A DNA stretch of 22,661 bases from Bacteroidia bacterium (lineage in GTDB: Bacteria > Bacteroidota > Bacteroidia > Bacteroidales > BM523). The DNA is taken from the NCBI GenBank assembly GCA_016209245.1, contig JACQWN010000226.1:1725-24385 (forward strand), read 5' to 3'. Numbering within the stretch: the stretch's first letter is position 1; the number at the start of each line of letters is the position of its first letter. Both the position numbers and the translations under genes were made by a program. Below are positions 1-7,908 of the stretch, piece by piece. The notes beneath the pieces are model-generated. The model was not told the origin of the DNA, searched no databases, and was given only the letters and a program-made list of their open reading frames with translations.

Positions 1-123
1 TACTTTTGCTTCATCTATGGTTTCACCTTGTGTATTTACACCGGGCATTTCTTCAATATAGGCAATATATCCCCCTTCTTCTGCAGATTCAAAAACAGCA
101 GTAAGTTTTCGATTAATTCTCAT
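1..123 (-). CDS. hicB: HicB-like antitoxin, N-terminal part (cut by window edge)
   Basis: This is a partial gene: 41 codons run from the ATG at 121-123 off the left edge. The visible protein starts MRINRKLTAVFESAEEGGYI and continues with an acidic IEEMPGVNTQGET stretch. This is the typical start of HicB-fold antitoxins (type II toxin-antitoxin systems), where a partly degraded RNase-H-like domain binds the HicA RNase toxin. No hicA is visible upstream, so a partner would have to lie beyond the edge. It could also be an orphan HicB-like protein. The family call comes from sequence pattern only and the DNA-binding C-terminus is not in the window. Confidence 0.7.
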   Translation of the reverse strand, partial: MRINRKLTAVFESAEEGGYIAYIEEMPGVNTQGETIDEAKV

Positions 124-146
124 TTTATTATTTTTTAAAGTTTGCA

Positions 147-154
147 CAAAAATA
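147..154 (-). promoter_or_regulatory. -7 promoter element of the HicB-like gene
   Basis: On the minus strand this reads TATTTTTG, an exact match to the Bacteroidota -7 consensus TAnnTTTG. It lies 23 bases before the HicB-like ATG, in the 51-base gap after the ABC ATPase gene. No -33 TTTG is found at the usual 19-base spacing, so the call is tentative. Confidence 0.4.
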
Positions 155-174
155 CAAATTTTGACACAACTGCA

Positions 175-846
175 TTAATTATTATTTTGTGAAATGTCTA
201 TTATTCCATTGTTCAAATATAATACAAAATCGCTTGTTTCTTTAATATAATCCCGGTTATGTTCAACCTGTATTATGGTTTTATCTTCTGCTTTTAATTC
301 CTGAACCAGTAGTTTTATTTTCTCCTGATTTTCTTTGTCAATGCCGGATACAGGTTCATCTAATAAGAGTAGTTTTGGTTCGTTGGCAAGGCAACAGGCA
401 AGGGTAAGCAGTTTTTGCTGACCATAGGACAGGTCGCTACCCAGATTTTTTTCAACGGTTTCAAGTGAAACACGCTTTAAGATTTCCGAAACTTTTGTGT
501 ATTCTTCATAGGAAGTAATATGGAACATTTTTTTGTCCAGAACGAGCAGAACATTTTCTTTTACTGAAAGATTATTTATAAGGCGTAAATCCTGAAAAGT
601 GCGAACAATGCCAAGGCGTGATATTTCTTTTGGGGATTTTGAGTTTAGTATTTGATCATTAAAAGTGATTGTACCGGAATCAGCTTTAATGAAGCCAGTA
701 AGGATGTTTAGAATAGTGGATTTGCCTGAACCATTCGGGCCTAAAAGGGTATAAACTTTGCCCTGTTCCAGTTGAAACGAAAGATTCTGAAACAACTTAC
801 GTTCTCCGAATGATTTGCTGATATTTTCGACTTGTAATAATGCCAT
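175..846 (-). CDS. ABC transporter ATP-binding protein, LivG/LivF-like
   Basis: The 223-residue ATPase subunit has Walker A GPNGSGKST (residues 36-44), a Q-loop in RTFQDLRLINNLSVKENV, the signature LSYGQQKLLTL, Walker B LLLLDEP and an H-loop histidine in QVEHNRD. The pattern, especially RTFQ followed by a short helical domain, is closest to the branched-chain amino acid and urea ATPases (LivG/LivF, UrtD). It would energise a membrane permease, but no permease or solute-binding protein is in the window. It starts 23 bases after the mod stop on the same strand with no recognisable promoter in between, so co-transcription with the restriction operon is likely. The substrate cannot be told. A role outside transport is possible because the gene is alone, but nothing in the protein shows this. 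Confidence 0.85.
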   Translation of the reverse strand: MALLQVENISKSFGERKLFQNLSFQLEQGKVYTLLGPNGSGKSTILNILTGFIKADSGTITFNDQILNSKSPKEISRLGIVRTFQDLRLINNLSVKENVLLVLDKKMFHITSYEEYTKVSEILKRVSLETVEKNLGSDLSYGQQKLLTLACCLANEPKLLLLDEPVSGIDKENQEKIKLLVQELKAEDKTIIQVEHNRDYIKETSDFVLYLNNGIIDISQNNN

Positions 847-869
847 ATTTATATAGGTTATTTTTACAA

Positions 870-2825
870 TTAAACATTAGTAATCATTTCATCACCTGCA
901 ATATTTCTTATTTTCATTCTTAAAGGTTTTCTAGTGCAGGCTATTTTTGCATCCCAGAATTTTTTTGTCTTTTTACCATCATCTATTACGTAACCGAGTT
1001 TGTCAATTTTAATTTCCCTGTCGCTTTTCCAAATACCCTCTGTATTAGTACAATCAAGGCTTACATATTCGATGAGTTCAAGACCATCATCACTGATTTC
1101 AATAGGTGTAAATTTTTTCTTCTTCGTTTTTGCTTCAGCATTGCTATTTTCACTATTTCCATTACCATTTTCAAGGGGAACTCCATTTTCTTCGCCATTG
1201 TTGTTTTCATTTTCGTCATCACTATTACCGTTTTCGGTCAAGGGTTGCAATATTCCCTTTTGATTGTACTGATTGATTTTCTGAATAAGATTGTCGCTGA
1301 TAAATCGGGTAATTTCTATTTCGTACTGACCGGCATTTTCAGAGACCTGATACTGGACTTCATCCTCTACAACAACATCATCAAGGACTTGTTTCAGGTC
1401 GCGAAGCTCAATTTCTATTTCTGTGTTGTTTTGGTCTTTTAAAAATTCTTCTATTTCAGAACGGTTATCAATGTCAATAAAGTAAACAATAACTTTTTTT
1501 ACATCTTCTAAATCCGGTAATTCCTGATTTACTAAATGATTTGCAATAGGGATATCAAACACTTTCTGCGTATGGTCAAGAAGATTCGGAATATAAACAG
1601 GAAAAATACCTTCTTTACTTTTATTGATAGCGCCAAACCAGAATTTTGATAAACCGCCTTTATTAACTGTAAGCCCGGGAATCATCTTTGCAAGTTTATC
1701 CATTGTTTGAACCGGGTTCCTGAATAGATGTACACCATCTTTAATATCCAATATACTAAAAGATGAACCGGCAGCAAATAATCTATCACGCGTAGTTTGA
1801 ATACTATTAACCCCAACATCAACATGAATAAAACTTCTTTTAAGATCATGAGATACTTTTGCAGTAACTCCACTACCACCGAAAAAGTCAGCAACAATCA
1901 TCTCTTCATTGCTGCTTGTTTTAATTATTCTTTCTAATAATGCTTCGGGTTTTTGTGTTGCATAATCAAGTCTTTCATCAGCCATTGAGTTCACGTACGG
2001 AATATCATCCCACCAGTCTTTCATCCGAATACCTTTCCCCTTGTATAACTTATATTTCTCTCCATTTAAATATTGCCATCTATAAATACCATTTTCATCT
2101 TCTTCGGTAAAATGCGCACCTTCATCAGCATAGGGTTCATATTGCTGATTCCAAATATATTTTTCATCCTTAGAAAACCAATAAATTAAATCATGGGAAT
2201 TTTGGAAAGTAGTTGATTTTGCTGTCCATCGCCGATATGCCCAGATAATTTCATTTCTAAAAAAACTTTCTCCAAATACTTCATCTAAAAGAATCTTTAC
2301 ATAATGACCAATATGCCAATCAATATGGACGAAAATAGAAGCAGTATCAGACATGACACTTTTTATAGACAACAAATTTTCATACATCCAGTTTAAATAA
2401 GCCTCTTTATTCCAAATATCACCGTACATTTTTTCCTCGAAAGAACGGAGTTCTTCGACTTCAATTTCTTCTTCGGCTTTTTTAATTGCAGCAGCTACTT
2501 TTGGGTTTTGGCGAATAAAAACTTTCTTTGCATAATCGGCACCACTTGCAAAAGGCGGATCAATATACACAAGGTCAACTTTAATATTATTATCCTTTAG
2601 CCAGGCACAAGCGGAAATACATTCACCTCGAATAATAAGGTTTTGGGTGTTATCGCCTATAGTTTCGATTTTTTCAACTTCATAAAATGGTAAACCGCGG
2701 CTCAGGCGTTCATAGACATTATCATTATCAACGTATTTTAACAAACGACGCGTACGAACAAAGTTGTTAAGAATAGCCTGCCCCTGCACTGTATCGGGGA
2801 AATAAGAAATGTACTTTACTGGCAT
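870..2825 (-). CDS. mod: Type III restriction-modification DNA methyltransferase (Mod)
   Basis: The 651-residue protein is an adenine-specific DNA methyltransferase of the beta class. The catalytic motif IV DPPF is at residues 89-92 and comes before the SAM-binding motif DFFGGSG at 313-319. TQKPEALLERII, just before motif I, is typical of type III Mod and related N6-adenine enzymes. The target-recognition part lies between the two motifs, which is where specificity would be encoded. Residues about 530-571 are a low-complexity Asn/Glu/Gly linker ending in a Lys run, joining an extra C-terminal domain of unknown role. The gene begins three bases after the res stop, so the two are translationally coupled. 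The reading frame is intact, so methylation can persist even if Res is dead. Confidence 0.93.
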   Translation of the reverse strand: MPVKYISYFPDTVQGQAILNNFVRTRRLLKYVDNDNVYERLSRGLPFYEVEKIETIGDNTQNLIIRGECISACAWLKDNNIKVDLVYIDPPFASGADYAKKVFIRQNPKVAAAIKKAEEEIEVEELRSFEEKMYGDIWNKEAYLNWMYENLLSIKSVMSDTASIFVHIDWHIGHYVKILLDEVFGESFFRNEIIWAYRRWTAKSTTFQNSHDLIYWFSKDEKYIWNQQYEPYADEGAHFTEEDENGIYRWQYLNGEKYKLYKGKGIRMKDWWDDIPYVNSMADERLDYATQKPEALLERIIKTSSNEEMIVADFFGGSGVTAKVSHDLKRSFIHVDVGVNSIQTTRDRLFAAGSSFSILDIKDGVHLFRNPVQTMDKLAKMIPGLTVNKGGLSKFWFGAINKSKEGIFPVYIPNLLDHTQKVFDIPIANHLVNQELPDLEDVKKVIVYFIDIDNRSEIEEFLKDQNNTEIEIELRDLKQVLDDVVVEDEVQYQVSENAGQYEIEITRFISDNLIQKINQYNQKGILQPLTENGNSDDENENNNGEENGVPLENGNGNSENSNAEAKTKKKKFTPIEISDDGLELIEYVSLDCTNTEGIWKSDREIKIDKLGYVIDDGKKTKKFWDAKIACTRKPLRMKIRNIAGDEMITNV

Positions 2826-2828
2826 ATT

Positions 2829-5499
2829 TTAATTTTTAAAAAATTCAACAATTTTGGTATTAATCAAAGAAAGGTTTACAGGTAATTTATCTTTATCACA
2901 AAAAAACAAAAAATCAAAACGTTTATATCCGAATTTTTCTTCATTAAGCTGCAGAAATTCTGATGAAATATATTGTTTCTTTTTAATGAACACAGGGTCG
3001 TTTTCATAACCGGAACCTTTTGTTTCGAGTATCAGAATTTTGAAATGTATTATTTTTTGATTTAACTGCAAAAGAATAATCAAACTGCGATTTATACTGT
3101 TCATAAGCAATGACCATGTGATCCATTTTCAACTCTCTTAATGGCTTTATCATTGCCTCATAAGCAGTTTTAATTTCATCTTCGTTTACTTCAAGTGGTT
3201 TATTGCTTTTGTCAAGTTCAAGAATAGTCTCACAATCTTTTTTAACCGGATACAGTTTTTCATGTTCATAGACAGGAGCCAATTCGTTTACCAATAGAAG
3301 CTCTGCATCCTTTTTTATAAGTTCTTCTTTAGTTTCAAGAGCACGCTTTACGGAAAAGGCAAGGCGAATTTTAGATTCAATGGAATTGAAATCGAACAGT
3401 TCATTGAAAACTTGTTTCTTGTTTTTAATATAAGTGAGCTTTTTAAAAATCGGTTTCAAATAATCTGAATATTGCAGCAAAGCATGAACAGAAACTGTGT
3501 TGAAACTACCTTTGGAAATTTGATGAACCCATTGTAAAAAATTTGCAAACTGAATCCCTAATACAGAAACAATGACTGTGCCCTGGTCTTCACTAAAATT
3601 ACGCTGAGAACGAATTAATGCTTTTGCTTTATATTTGTCAATTTCTGAAAGCAACTGTTTTAATTTTTCAACAGTCATCGGATTTTCATCCTGTACAAGC
3701 GTGTGGTAATTAATTTTCATTTGGAAAAAATCAACCGATGGCAATTTGAGATATTCCATTCTCGGAAATCTTTCTATTGTATTAGGTTTACCAAGGATTT
3801 TAAGATTATTTAATTCCTGAATACTTGTATTCTGCTCGTCCTTTAACTGCTTCTCCAGAATTTTTGCATTTTGTTCATTCAACCACACGATAGCAGTTTC
3901 TTCGGTATTTTCATCAACCTGACGCAAGCAACGACAGGATGTTTGCAGCACCATATTATTGGGACAATCGCCTTTTTGAGAAAGAACAACACCTGTCAAT
4001 GATTTACAGTCCCAGCCTTCTTTACCAATCTGTACAAGCAAAACAATCCTTTTCTTTGATAAAGGCAGGTCAAGAGAATTAAATTCCAATTCATTTTGTT
4101 TTGGAATTTTAAAGTTTTTATTCCCTTTGTGATACTTCAAAATATTTGTTTCCGTATCGCCAAATTCTCTGACCTTTGTAACAACATAAGGATAAATTTC
4201 ATTTTCGAGGCGTTCAATATTACCACAATAAATGGCAAGTTTAGCGACGCAACCGTTCTGATAGACTTTGTCCTTGTACAAAGTATAGAAATGCTCAATC
4301 CCTTTTTCAATAATATTTATAGGTACCTGGTTTTCAGCAATTTTTACATGTGGTTTTTTCAGAAAACTCTTAATACCTGAAATAAGGGGATAATAATAAA
4401 CAGTATTGGCAATTTGATTGAATTTTAGACCTGCTGTTTCGTCAATCTGAATTTTATCGGGCGAGGATAAATAGGGCGTCCCGGAAAAGCCCATAACTGT
4501 TGTGATATTACCATTTGCATGCCACTTGTTTACAACCTGTCGAAGTTTTATATCATCAGTTGCTGCATGATGGACCTCGTCAATCATAATTTGAAGATGC
4601 GGTATTTTCCCAATAAGATTACGAAGTTCATTAGCATACCTGTCTTTCTCATCATCTGTTTTTTCAATAAGCAAAAGTTCTTTGGATAATTCAAGCCTGT
4701 CGAGAATTACTTTTTCAGCATTCACAACTATAACAAGCCCTGTTAAATCCTGCTCAGCCAAATAATGATTGATTTTTTGAGCATTCGGATTACGCGCTTT
4801 ATTACTTTTTTTTGCTGATTTAGACTGGTCGAGAACTTCAAAGCGAAGCATTTTTTTAATAGAAGATGCAGAAGGTTCGGGCAGCACCCACGATGGATCA
4901 AATTTCTCAATTGTTTTCAGGCTTGGGATTATTGATGATTTCAAACCTGATGGTGCAAGGATAATAAAATTATGAGCAAATATATTGTTGTCAGCTTCGT
5001 TCAGTGAAAAGTAAAGGTCAAGGTAAATAATTGCAGCCATTAAATATGTTTTACCTGCCCCCATCGGCAAGCTGAAAAGCAGGTCAGCATATTCGACATT
5101 ATAAAATATGCTTTTTATGATACCAATATAATCAAGATTTTCAGGTTTGCTGATAATTAGTTTTTCTAATTCCGGTAAAAAAGAATCTTTCCCATTTTTC
5201 TGACGGGCAAAATCAAATAATGCTCGTGCTGCAAGATTTTTTTCAAGAAACTCACGGGCATGTTGGTTTATATTTAATTTGGCAAGATCGCCATTCATAT
5301 CAAAAAAGCCCTCTGAAAATAACTGCCAAAGTGGTTTATTCCCGCCCATGATTTTTAAAAACAGGTACGTTTCAATGGCTTCAATCTGCGTATCTCTTAA
5401 CTTGCCTTTATTTTTTATATAATTGAATAAAGGGGCAATTTTACATTCAACAGAATTGAGCCAGAGGTCTTTTTTCGCTTTGATAACGCTATTTAACAT
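2829..5499 (-). CDS. res: Type III restriction endonuclease subunit (Res), frameshifted near the C-terminus
   Basis: This is a DEAD/DEAH-type helicase-nuclease that cuts DNA together with Mod. In the first frame (3004-5499, 831 residues) there is Walker A PMGAGKT (145-151), DEVH (307-310), motif III SGTP (339-342), and motifs V/VI with GKEGWDCKSL and QTSCRCLR. The nuclease is split: the first acidic residue is D807 in FDYSFAV, and the matching ILETKG is in the next frame (2829 to about 3058). Removing one base of the A6 run (T6 at 3053-3058 on the plus strand) joins them as D-x17-ExK, the expected spacing for this PD-(D/E)XK nuclease, and gives about 906 residues, a normal length. As written, Res ends early without its ExK motif. 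The ATG overlaps the end of the regulator gene by 11 bases. The order res before mod is the reverse of the classical mod-res order. Confidence 0.88.
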
Positions 5500-5800
5500 T
5501 TCTTTTGTTCTTCTTTAAATAATCAATTTCTTTTTCAGCCACTTTCAATGCTTGTGGTGCAATATCTTCATTTTTCAATACATCATAAACCTTTGCAGCA
5601 AGCCAAAGAGATAGCAATTCTTCTTTTTCCACCTTAAAAATTTCTGCGAGCATTATAACCTGTTCACGTTTTGCCCTGCGTTCGCCCCGTTCAATTTTGC
5701 TAAGCTGGGCTGCATCAACATCGAGTTTTGCGGCAAGGTGTCGCAAGAGTAAGTTATTATCTTCTCTGAGTTTTCTCACCTTTTCACCAAATCTGTTCAT
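5489..5800 (-). CDS. XRE-family helix-turn-helix regulator of the restriction operon
   Basis: The 103-residue protein starts MNRFGEKVRKLREDNNLLLR and contains a Cro/C1-type helix-turn-helix at about residues 8-62 (LAAKLDVDAAQLSKIERGER is the recognition part), followed by a charged helical tail. The open frame extends upstream to 5923, but that stretch overlaps the neighbouring gene and the promoter. The internal ATG at 5798-5800 fits the domain start, so it was chosen. The gene comes first in the operon and overlaps res by 11 bases. Small XRE proteins in this position act as controller proteins that delay or tune restriction. That role is inferred from position and family. Confidence 0.88.
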   Translation of the reverse strand: MNRFGEKVRKLREDNNLLLRHLAAKLDVDAAQLSKIERGERRAKREQVIMLAEIFKVEKEELLSLWLAAKVYDVLKNEDIAPQALKVAEKEIDYLKKNKRNVK

Positions 5801-5829
5801 AGTTCTATCTTTGTCTTGACAATTATTGG

Positions 5830-5860
5830 CAAATATGAGAACTGAAAAAAGAAAAACAAA
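5830..5860 (-). promoter_or_regulatory. Promoter of the regulator-res-mod operon
   Basis: On the minus strand TTTG (5857-5860) is followed after exactly 19 bases by CATATTTG (5830-5837). This matches the Bacteroidota -33/-7 pattern (TTTG, TAnnTTTG) except for the first base of the -7 box. Transcription would start near 5824, about 24 bases before the regulator ATG. Confidence 0.5.
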
Positions 5861-5879
5861 GAAATAATATAAAAATTTA

Positions 5880-7112
5880 TTAACAATTATCGGGTCGGTC
5901 AGGTGAGTAAGATAGAATATCAAAAAACTCTCCTATTCCGCAAATTTGCACTTTAAAAGGCACTGATAGTCTTGCAGCCAGCATATCCAAAGAATTTTTA
6001 TCAGGTTCAAAAATATTGTTCTGTGTCGCTATCCTGATGAGCAATCTCTGCTTATCCATGGAGATATGATACAATGCAGAATCAAATTGCTCTGAAAATT
6101 CTATTACCGCTTGTTCAAGAGCATAAGGGAATAATAGCTTATTTTGAATTTTTATTACATCTTGTTTTTTGCCAAGTATTTCAATAACAGGATTATTATC
6201 TCCACAAGGGCATTGAAGTTTTTTTATTCTGCAATAATCATCTGTTATATACCGGAATAATGGCATCGCCTGACGATATAATGAAGTAACCGCTAATATT
6301 CCGGTTTCTTTATCATTCGCTGATATTGGTTTTTCGGGAGTAACTATTTCAAGAATAAAAGCATCGGAATGTATGTGTAGATTACCATATTTACATGATG
6401 AGGCAATTCCGCCGGTTTCGGTTGAACCATACAAATTTGATATTGTTCCATGCCATTTTTTTTCGATATATGCTTTTAATGCGGGTGACAGCACTTCGCC
6501 TGAGGTCAAAATCTGGCTGATTGCTCCAAAATTTTTTTTTAAGTCATAGCCGCATTTTATTGCTACAGCTTCAAATAAAAGCATTTCACTTGGTAAACAT
6601 CCTATTGCATTAATTTTTAATTTCATTATAAATTCGAGAATAGCGGAATATGTTTTTCCCCTGCTTAAATATCCGGCAGGAACAATAATACCGCCTTGCT
6701 TTTGGCATTTATTTTCAAGTACGATTTGTTGAAATGCATTTGATTGGGGAAAATGATTCATGACCAACATCCCCGGCCTAATCTTTTCCGTCCATCTTTT
6801 TGTAAGAATAAGCTCATTCTCGATATCCATTTTTGATAACCATGTTGGAACAGAATGAGCTGCTAATTCAAATGATTCATGATACCTGCAAACTTCATTC
6901 ATAGGCGCTGATAATAAATCATAGATATTTGAGTTTATCAGCTCGTCTATTGTAGTGAAAGGCAGTCTCTCAAAATCGTTCCATGTTTTTAATGAATGGT
7001 TTGCAAATTTTTTTCTGTAGAAATTATTGCATTTTACTCTCTGGAAAGTTTCCTTGACTTTATCAATATCGGGAAGCTTACCAATTGTAATATTGTTGTT
7101 GTTATATTTCAA
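5880..7112 (-). CDS. Phenylacetate-CoA-ligase-like adenylate-forming enzyme with lost native start
   Basis: This is an ANL-superfamily (PaaK-like) protein that would activate a carboxylic acid as acyl-AMP. The N-terminal part has NNFYRKKFANHSLKTWNDFE and FTTIDEL, matching the FYRKKF...LPFTTKEDL start of PaaK-type ligases. Further on come YGSTETGG (the ATP-site motif), PLFRYITDD (the counterpart of iRYrtGD) and a Cys pair CPCG, followed by ILGKKQDVIKI in the C-terminal hinge. No ATG exists upstream of the domain. The open frame reaches 7286 only through a TTG start and residues encoded by a repeat (VIPNEVRNL and a palindrome). The TTG at 7110-7112 is the first start outside the repeat, but the native 5' end may simply be gone. 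No partner gene hints at the substrate, and expression is doubtful. Confidence 0.72.
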   Translation of the reverse strand: MKYNNNNITIGKLPDIDKVKETFQRVKCNNFYRKKFANHSLKTWNDFERLPFTTIDELINSNIYDLLSAPMNEVCRYHESFELAAHSVPTWLSKMDIENELILTKRWTEKIRPGMLVMNHFPQSNAFQQIVLENKCQKQGGIIVPAGYLSRGKTYSAILEFIMKLKINAIGCLPSEMLLFEAVAIKCGYDLKKNFGAISQILTSGEVLSPALKAYIEKKWHGTISNLYGSTETGGIASSCKYGNLHIHSDAFILEIVTPEKPISANDKETGILAVTSLYRQAMPLFRYITDDYCRIKKLQCPCGDNNPVIEILGKKQDVIKIQNKLLFPYALEQAVIEFSEQFDSALYHISMDKQRLLIRIATQNNIFEPDKNSLDMLAARLSVPFKVQICGIGEFFDILSYSPDRPDNC

Positions 7113-7171
7113 ATGAAATAACTTTGTGATTTGGATAACGTTACTTCTTGTTAACTTGTGGTGTAAAAATA

Positions 7172-7263
7172 GATTCCTCACTTCGTTCGGAATGACAGGT
7201 AATAATTTTTCAGTAGGGTGGATAGGGCGGGATGTAGAGACGTTGCATGCAACGTCTCTACAT
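7172..7263. repeat. Composite repeat with a perfect 32-bp palindrome
   Basis: Bases 7172-7196 are of the GTCATTCCGAACGAAGTGAG type, which encodes VIPNEVR when read in frame and resembles interspersed repeats I recall from Bacteroidota genomes. Bases 7232-7263 form a perfect 32-bp palindrome centred on GCATGC (half-site ATGTAGAGACGTTGCA). The element separates two divergent genes whose 5' ends are both missing. No transposase is present, so it would be a non-autonomous repeat. Confidence 0.8.
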
Positions 7264-7506
7264 TCTTTGCTAAAACGTATCTCCAAAGTTCTTGGCTATG
7301 ATTTCTTCTTATATTTTATCCCTGAAGAAAAGATGAAAATATCCTTGGAAAAACATCCTGAGTATGGTACAACTATTTCACAGCCTGCCAATATCCAAAA
7401 TTTACAAAAAGAAATAGAATCTCTGAACAAAGAAATCAATCAACTTAAGGAGCTGGTCAAAGCTAAAGATGAAATTATAAATCTTCTGAAAAGCCATAAA
7501 GGTTAA
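7264..7506 (+). pseudogene. 3' remnant of an XRE-type regulator gene
   Basis: Recognisable protein starts exactly where the palindrome ends: SLLKRISKVLGYDFFLYFIPEE, followed by a Gln/Glu/Lys-rich coiled coil to LLKSHKG and TAA. The LLxRISKxLxxDFF pattern is the end of the helix-turn-helix domain in a group of Bacteroidota XRE-family proteins with a C-terminal coiled coil. About 50 N-terminal residues carrying the DNA-binding helices are missing. The open frame extends back to 7126 only through the repeat, so it should not be read as a complete gene. The family assignment rests on pattern recognition. Confidence 0.65.
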
Positions 7507-7546
7507 GTCCCAAGTAGCGCCTTGCGCCATGGCGCTGAAAGCGCTC

Positions 7547-7616
7547 ATTCCAAGTTCCAAATTCCAAATTCCAAGTTCCAAGTTCCAAATTCCAAGTTCC
7601 AAATCCCAAATCCCAA
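7547..7616. repeat. Ten tandem copies of a 7-bp unit RTTCCAA
   Basis: Ten heptamers lie head to tail without gaps. The order is ATTCCAA, GTTCCAA, ATTCCAA, ATTCCAA, GTTCCAA, GTTCCAA, ATTCCAA, GTTCCAA, then two ATCCCAA. Only the first base (A or G) and, in the last two copies, the third base (C for T) vary. Slippage would change the copy number by 7 bases at a time. Confidence 0.93.
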
Positions 7617-7648
7617 CATGGATAAGTCATAATAAAAAAATATTTTTA

Positions 7649-7779
7649 CCACAGACGTCGTCTGCTATAGCTGACTATGTCTGTCGAAGGCAGAGCGCCT
7701 CTGCCGTAGGCTTCGGTTGCCGAAAGCAGATTGCACAGATTATCACAGATTAATTTTTCAAAAATCCGTGAATCTGTGG
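7649..7779. repeat. Nested hairpin repeat bounded by CCACAGA / TCTGTGG
   Basis: The element starts CCACAGA (7649-7655) and ends with its reverse complement TCTGTGG (7773-7779). Inside are CACAGATTA-type arms and a second GC-richer hairpin, GGCAGAG-CGC-CTCTGCC (7689-7705), flanked by CGAAG and CTTCG. The layout looks like one repeat inserted into another. It is non-coding. Confidence 0.7.
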
Positions 7780-7868
7780 CAATTATTCAGTAATGAATTT
7801 TTTGTAGCATCTTCAAATATTATTTAACCAAATTTTTTTTTGCAATAGCATAATTTCTAAATAATTTA

Positions 7869-7876
7869 TACTTTTG
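7869..7876 (+). promoter_or_regulatory. -7 promoter element of the lamin-tail nuclease gene
   Basis: TACTTTTG matches TAnnTTTG exactly and lies 32 bases before the ATG at 7909. No TTTG sits at the expected 19-base spacing upstream (the nearest is about 26 bases away), so this promoter may be weak or activator-dependent. Confidence 0.45.
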
Positions 7877-7908
7877 TTGTCCCCATGAAATTTTAAAAGT
7901 AAAAAATT

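Larger units (their letters stand above)
7507..7908. other. Gene-free repeat cluster between 7506 and the lamin-tail gene
   Basis: No credible gene is seen. The stretch holds GC-rich palindromes at 7516-7545 (GCGCCATGGCGC at 7524-7535 is a perfect 12-mer), the heptamer array 7547-7616, the nested hairpin element 7649-7779 and the promoter of the next gene at 7869-7876. Open frames reading through the heptamers (ELGIWNLELGIWN) are repeat artefacts. Confidence 0.75.

Noticed and set aside
1000..1442. Plus-strand ORFs opposite mod.
   Set aside because: They are antisense shadows of a clear coding region with unlikely composition (runs of Ser, Phe and Leu).
5806..5813. Plus-strand TATCTTTG promoter box.
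   Set aside because: It points into the antisense of the PaaK-like gene with no gene to serve, and no -33 box was found.
5801..5923. Longer N-terminus of the XRE regulator with a hydrophobic segment.
   Set aside because: It overlaps the neighbouring gene and the promoter, and the domain begins at the internal ATG.
7126..7263. N-terminal part of a 126-residue plus-strand ORF and of the minus-strand ORF reaching 7286.
   Set aside because: These residues are encoded by the interspersed repeat and palindrome on both strands, not by a protein family.
7402..7602. Minus-strand ORF rich in ELGIWN repeats.
   Set aside because: It is only the heptamer array read as protein.
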